Positions 4,252-5,543 of a stretch of DNA of 5,543 nucleotides are shown here, one piece after another (positions within the stretch are counted from its first letter, which is position 1; the number at the start of each line of letters is the position of its first letter). The position numbers and the translations under genes are program-made. The stretch covers positions 1-5,543 of the forward strand of contig CALGZO010000225.1 in NCBI GenBank assembly GCA_937934465.1. Reading direction: 5' to 3'. Under the pieces are notes generated by a model that searched no databases, was not told the DNA's origin, and was given only the letters and a program-made list of their open reading frames with translations. This DNA comes from an uncultured Fimbriimonadales bacterium. GTDB lineage: Bacteria > Armatimonadota > Fimbriimonadia > Fimbriimonadales > GBS-DC.

Positions 4252-5543
4252 ATGCAACGAAATAGAATATTGTGCTGTTTGGCAGGGCTAATTTTGTTCG
4301 GTCTCGGATTGAGCGACACGCCTCGAACGCCGCTTTTTGTGAATAAGCCTATCTTGCCCCGTTGGGCGCCGCTGTGGGACTGGGAGCAACCCTACTCCTT
4401 CGAGTTCCAGCATCGCGCAATCGAGTCGCTGACGGGCGTGCAGGGCGTTGGCAGTTGCTGTGCGGAGGGCGTGACGCACGATGGGCTACCGCTCCACCTC
4501 TGTTTCGCGCCGGGCACGCCGCCTGAGTATGTAGAATATGTATCGCGCCTCATCTTCGGCGATTTTCAGCCCGCCTACAACATCAGCGGGCGCTGGACTT
4601 TTACCTCTTACGGCAGCACGGGGAGCCGCGGCAACCCGATACGCCTGCGCTGGAGCTTCGTGCCCGACGGCGTGCTGTTGCCAGGGCTTTACGGAGACTT
4701 ACAGCCCAGCAACCTGTTCAGTAGCATGAACAGCAAGTTCGGGGGCAGCACCAATTTGTGGCAAACCCAGTTCCGCAACAGCTTCGCGCGGTGGCAGCAA
4801 GTGGCAGGCATCCGCTATGAAGAGGTGAGCGACGACAGCGCGGCGTTCCCCTACAGCCCAGGCTCGGCGACCGCGCCCCGCGGCGATGTGCGAATCGGCG
4901 CACGACCACTGGACGGCGTGAACGGCGTATTGGCATTCAACTACTTCCCCAATTATGGCGATATGGTGCTGGATAGCAGTGAGAATTGGCAGTTCAGTTT
5001 CGAAACCTATCGCTTCTTGCGCAATGTGGTCATGCACGAGCACGGGCACGGCTTGGGGTTAGGACATGTCATCCCCGCCAACTCCACCAAGTTGATGGAG
5101 CCATACCTGAGCACCAACTATGATGGACCCCAAGACGACGATATTCGTGGGGCGCACCGCAACTACGGCGACCCTTATGAGCCGAACAACAGCGCTTCCC
5201 AAGCGACAGTAATAGACATGACCAACACCAATAACTTCACTCTTGATTTCCCCAGTCTGGACCGCACGGCGGATGTGGACTGGTATCGCTTGGAGATTCC
5301 CGCGTTTCGCCGCCTCACGATTACCGTCACGCCGATTGGCGCGCAGTATCAAGTGGGTCCGGAGGGTGGTACAACCACCACAGTGGACACACGGCTCATT
5401 CAGAATCTCCAGCTGGAGCTGCGCAATAGCTCGGGTGCAGTGATTGCCTCGGCGACGGCGAACGGCGTCGGGCAGGCGGAGCAGATTGCGAACTTCGTAC
5501 TGCCCCCTGCAGGCGGCGTTTACTACGCACGGGTGTTTTCGGG
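4252..5543 (+). CDS. Secreted matrixin-like zinc metalloprotease with PPC domain (partial, 3' end missing)
   Basis: The first 430 residues are present and no stop occurs before the right edge. A short basic N terminus (MQRNR) and a hydrophobic stretch to about residue 20 look like a Sec signal peptide. The cysteines at 8-9 lie too early for a standard lipobox. Residues about 25-110 match nothing I recognise. The catalytic region (about 113-306) has WTFT and RLRWSFVPDG near its start and the metzincin motif HEHGHGLGLGH (262-272), which satisfies HExxHxxGxxH with zinc ligands His262, His266 and His272 and catalytic Glu263. A Met-turn candidate, LMEPY (Met282), follows ten residues later, and DDDIRGAHRNYGD closes the domain as in M10A matrixins. 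From DPYEPNN (307) a bacterial pre-peptidase C-terminal domain runs to at least 430, with DVDWYRLEIP and VYYARV strands. I infer an extracellular protease acting on unknown substrates. No propeptide cysteine switch is recognisable. Confidence 0.9.
   Translation, partial: MQRNRILCCLAGLILFGLGLSDTPRTPLFVNKPILPRWAPLWDWEQPYSFEFQHRAIESLTGVQGVGSCCAEGVTHDGLPLHLCFAPGTPPEYVEYVSRLIFGDFQPAYNISGRWTFTSYGSTGSRGNPIRLRWSFVPDGVLLPGLYGDLQPSNLFSSMNSKFGGSTNLWQTQFRNSFARWQQVAGIRYEEVSDDSAAFPYSPGSATAPRGDVRIGARPLDGVNGVLAFNYFPNYGDMVLDSSENWQFSFETYRFLRNVVMHEHGHGLGLGHVIPANSTKLMEPYLSTNYDGPQDDDIRGAHRNYGDPYEPNNSASQATVIDMTNTNNFTLDFPSLDRTADVDWYRLEIPAFRRLTITVTPIGAQYQVGPEGGTTTTVDTRLIQNLQLELRNSSGAVIASATANGVGQAEQIANFVLPPAGGVYYARVFS

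Noticed and set aside
4147..4257. Upstream start of dxr at 4257 (37 extra residues)
   Set aside because: The extra residues resemble no Dxr N terminus. The dinucleotide-binding motif normally starts within the first ten residues, and the extension would overlap the protease start and its Shine-Dalgarno.

Overview
The window is GC-rich bacterial DNA carrying four protein genes, one gene remnant and a dense intergenic field of short palindromic repeats. The remnant (HAF-type repeats followed by a cysteine-containing dockerin-like tail) and the matrixin-type protease with a pre-peptidase C-terminal domain resemble secreted proteins I associate with Armatimonadota, especially Fimbriimonadales-like lineages. 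That placement is an inference of moderate to low confidence. No rRNA, tRNA or other phylogenetic marker RNA is visible.

Layout, left to right. (1) 1-653, minus: N-terminal half of a NifS/IscS-type cysteine desulfurase that runs off the left edge. (2) 653-1726, minus: complete site-2 protease RseP. Its TGA stop shares one base with the desulfurase ATG (TGATG), so the two genes form a tightly coupled pair. (3) 1727-1807: rseP leader with a good Shine-Dalgarno sequence and an extended -10 promoter. (4) 1808-2335, plus: C-terminal part of a HAF-repeat/dockerin-like protein with no credible start or signal peptide, read as a 5'-truncated remnant. (5) 2336-3010: a non-coding repeat field with a solitary palindrome, one copy of the widespread repeat whose translation reads CHSERSE, and then an array of short hairpins of at least four sequence classes in a recurring order. 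(6) 3007-4146, minus: complete dxr (ispC), whose TAG stop lies inside the last repeat. (7) 4147-4251: divergent intergenic region with an extended -10 and a consensus Shine-Dalgarno on the plus strand. (8) 4252-5543, plus: secreted matrixin-like zinc metalloprotease with a PPC domain, running off the right edge.

Functionally, dxr (first committed step of the MEP isoprenoid pathway) and rseP are adjacent in many bacteria. Here both remain on the minus strand in the usual order, but about 1.28 kb of opposite-strand remnant and repeats separates them, and rseP appears to have its own promoter. The most notable feature is the hairpin array. One class has a GTAG tetranucleotide at the 5' foot of its hairpin, as REP elements have. 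Two others share loop and apical pairs but differ by three compensated base-pair changes, which suggests selection on the hairpin itself.
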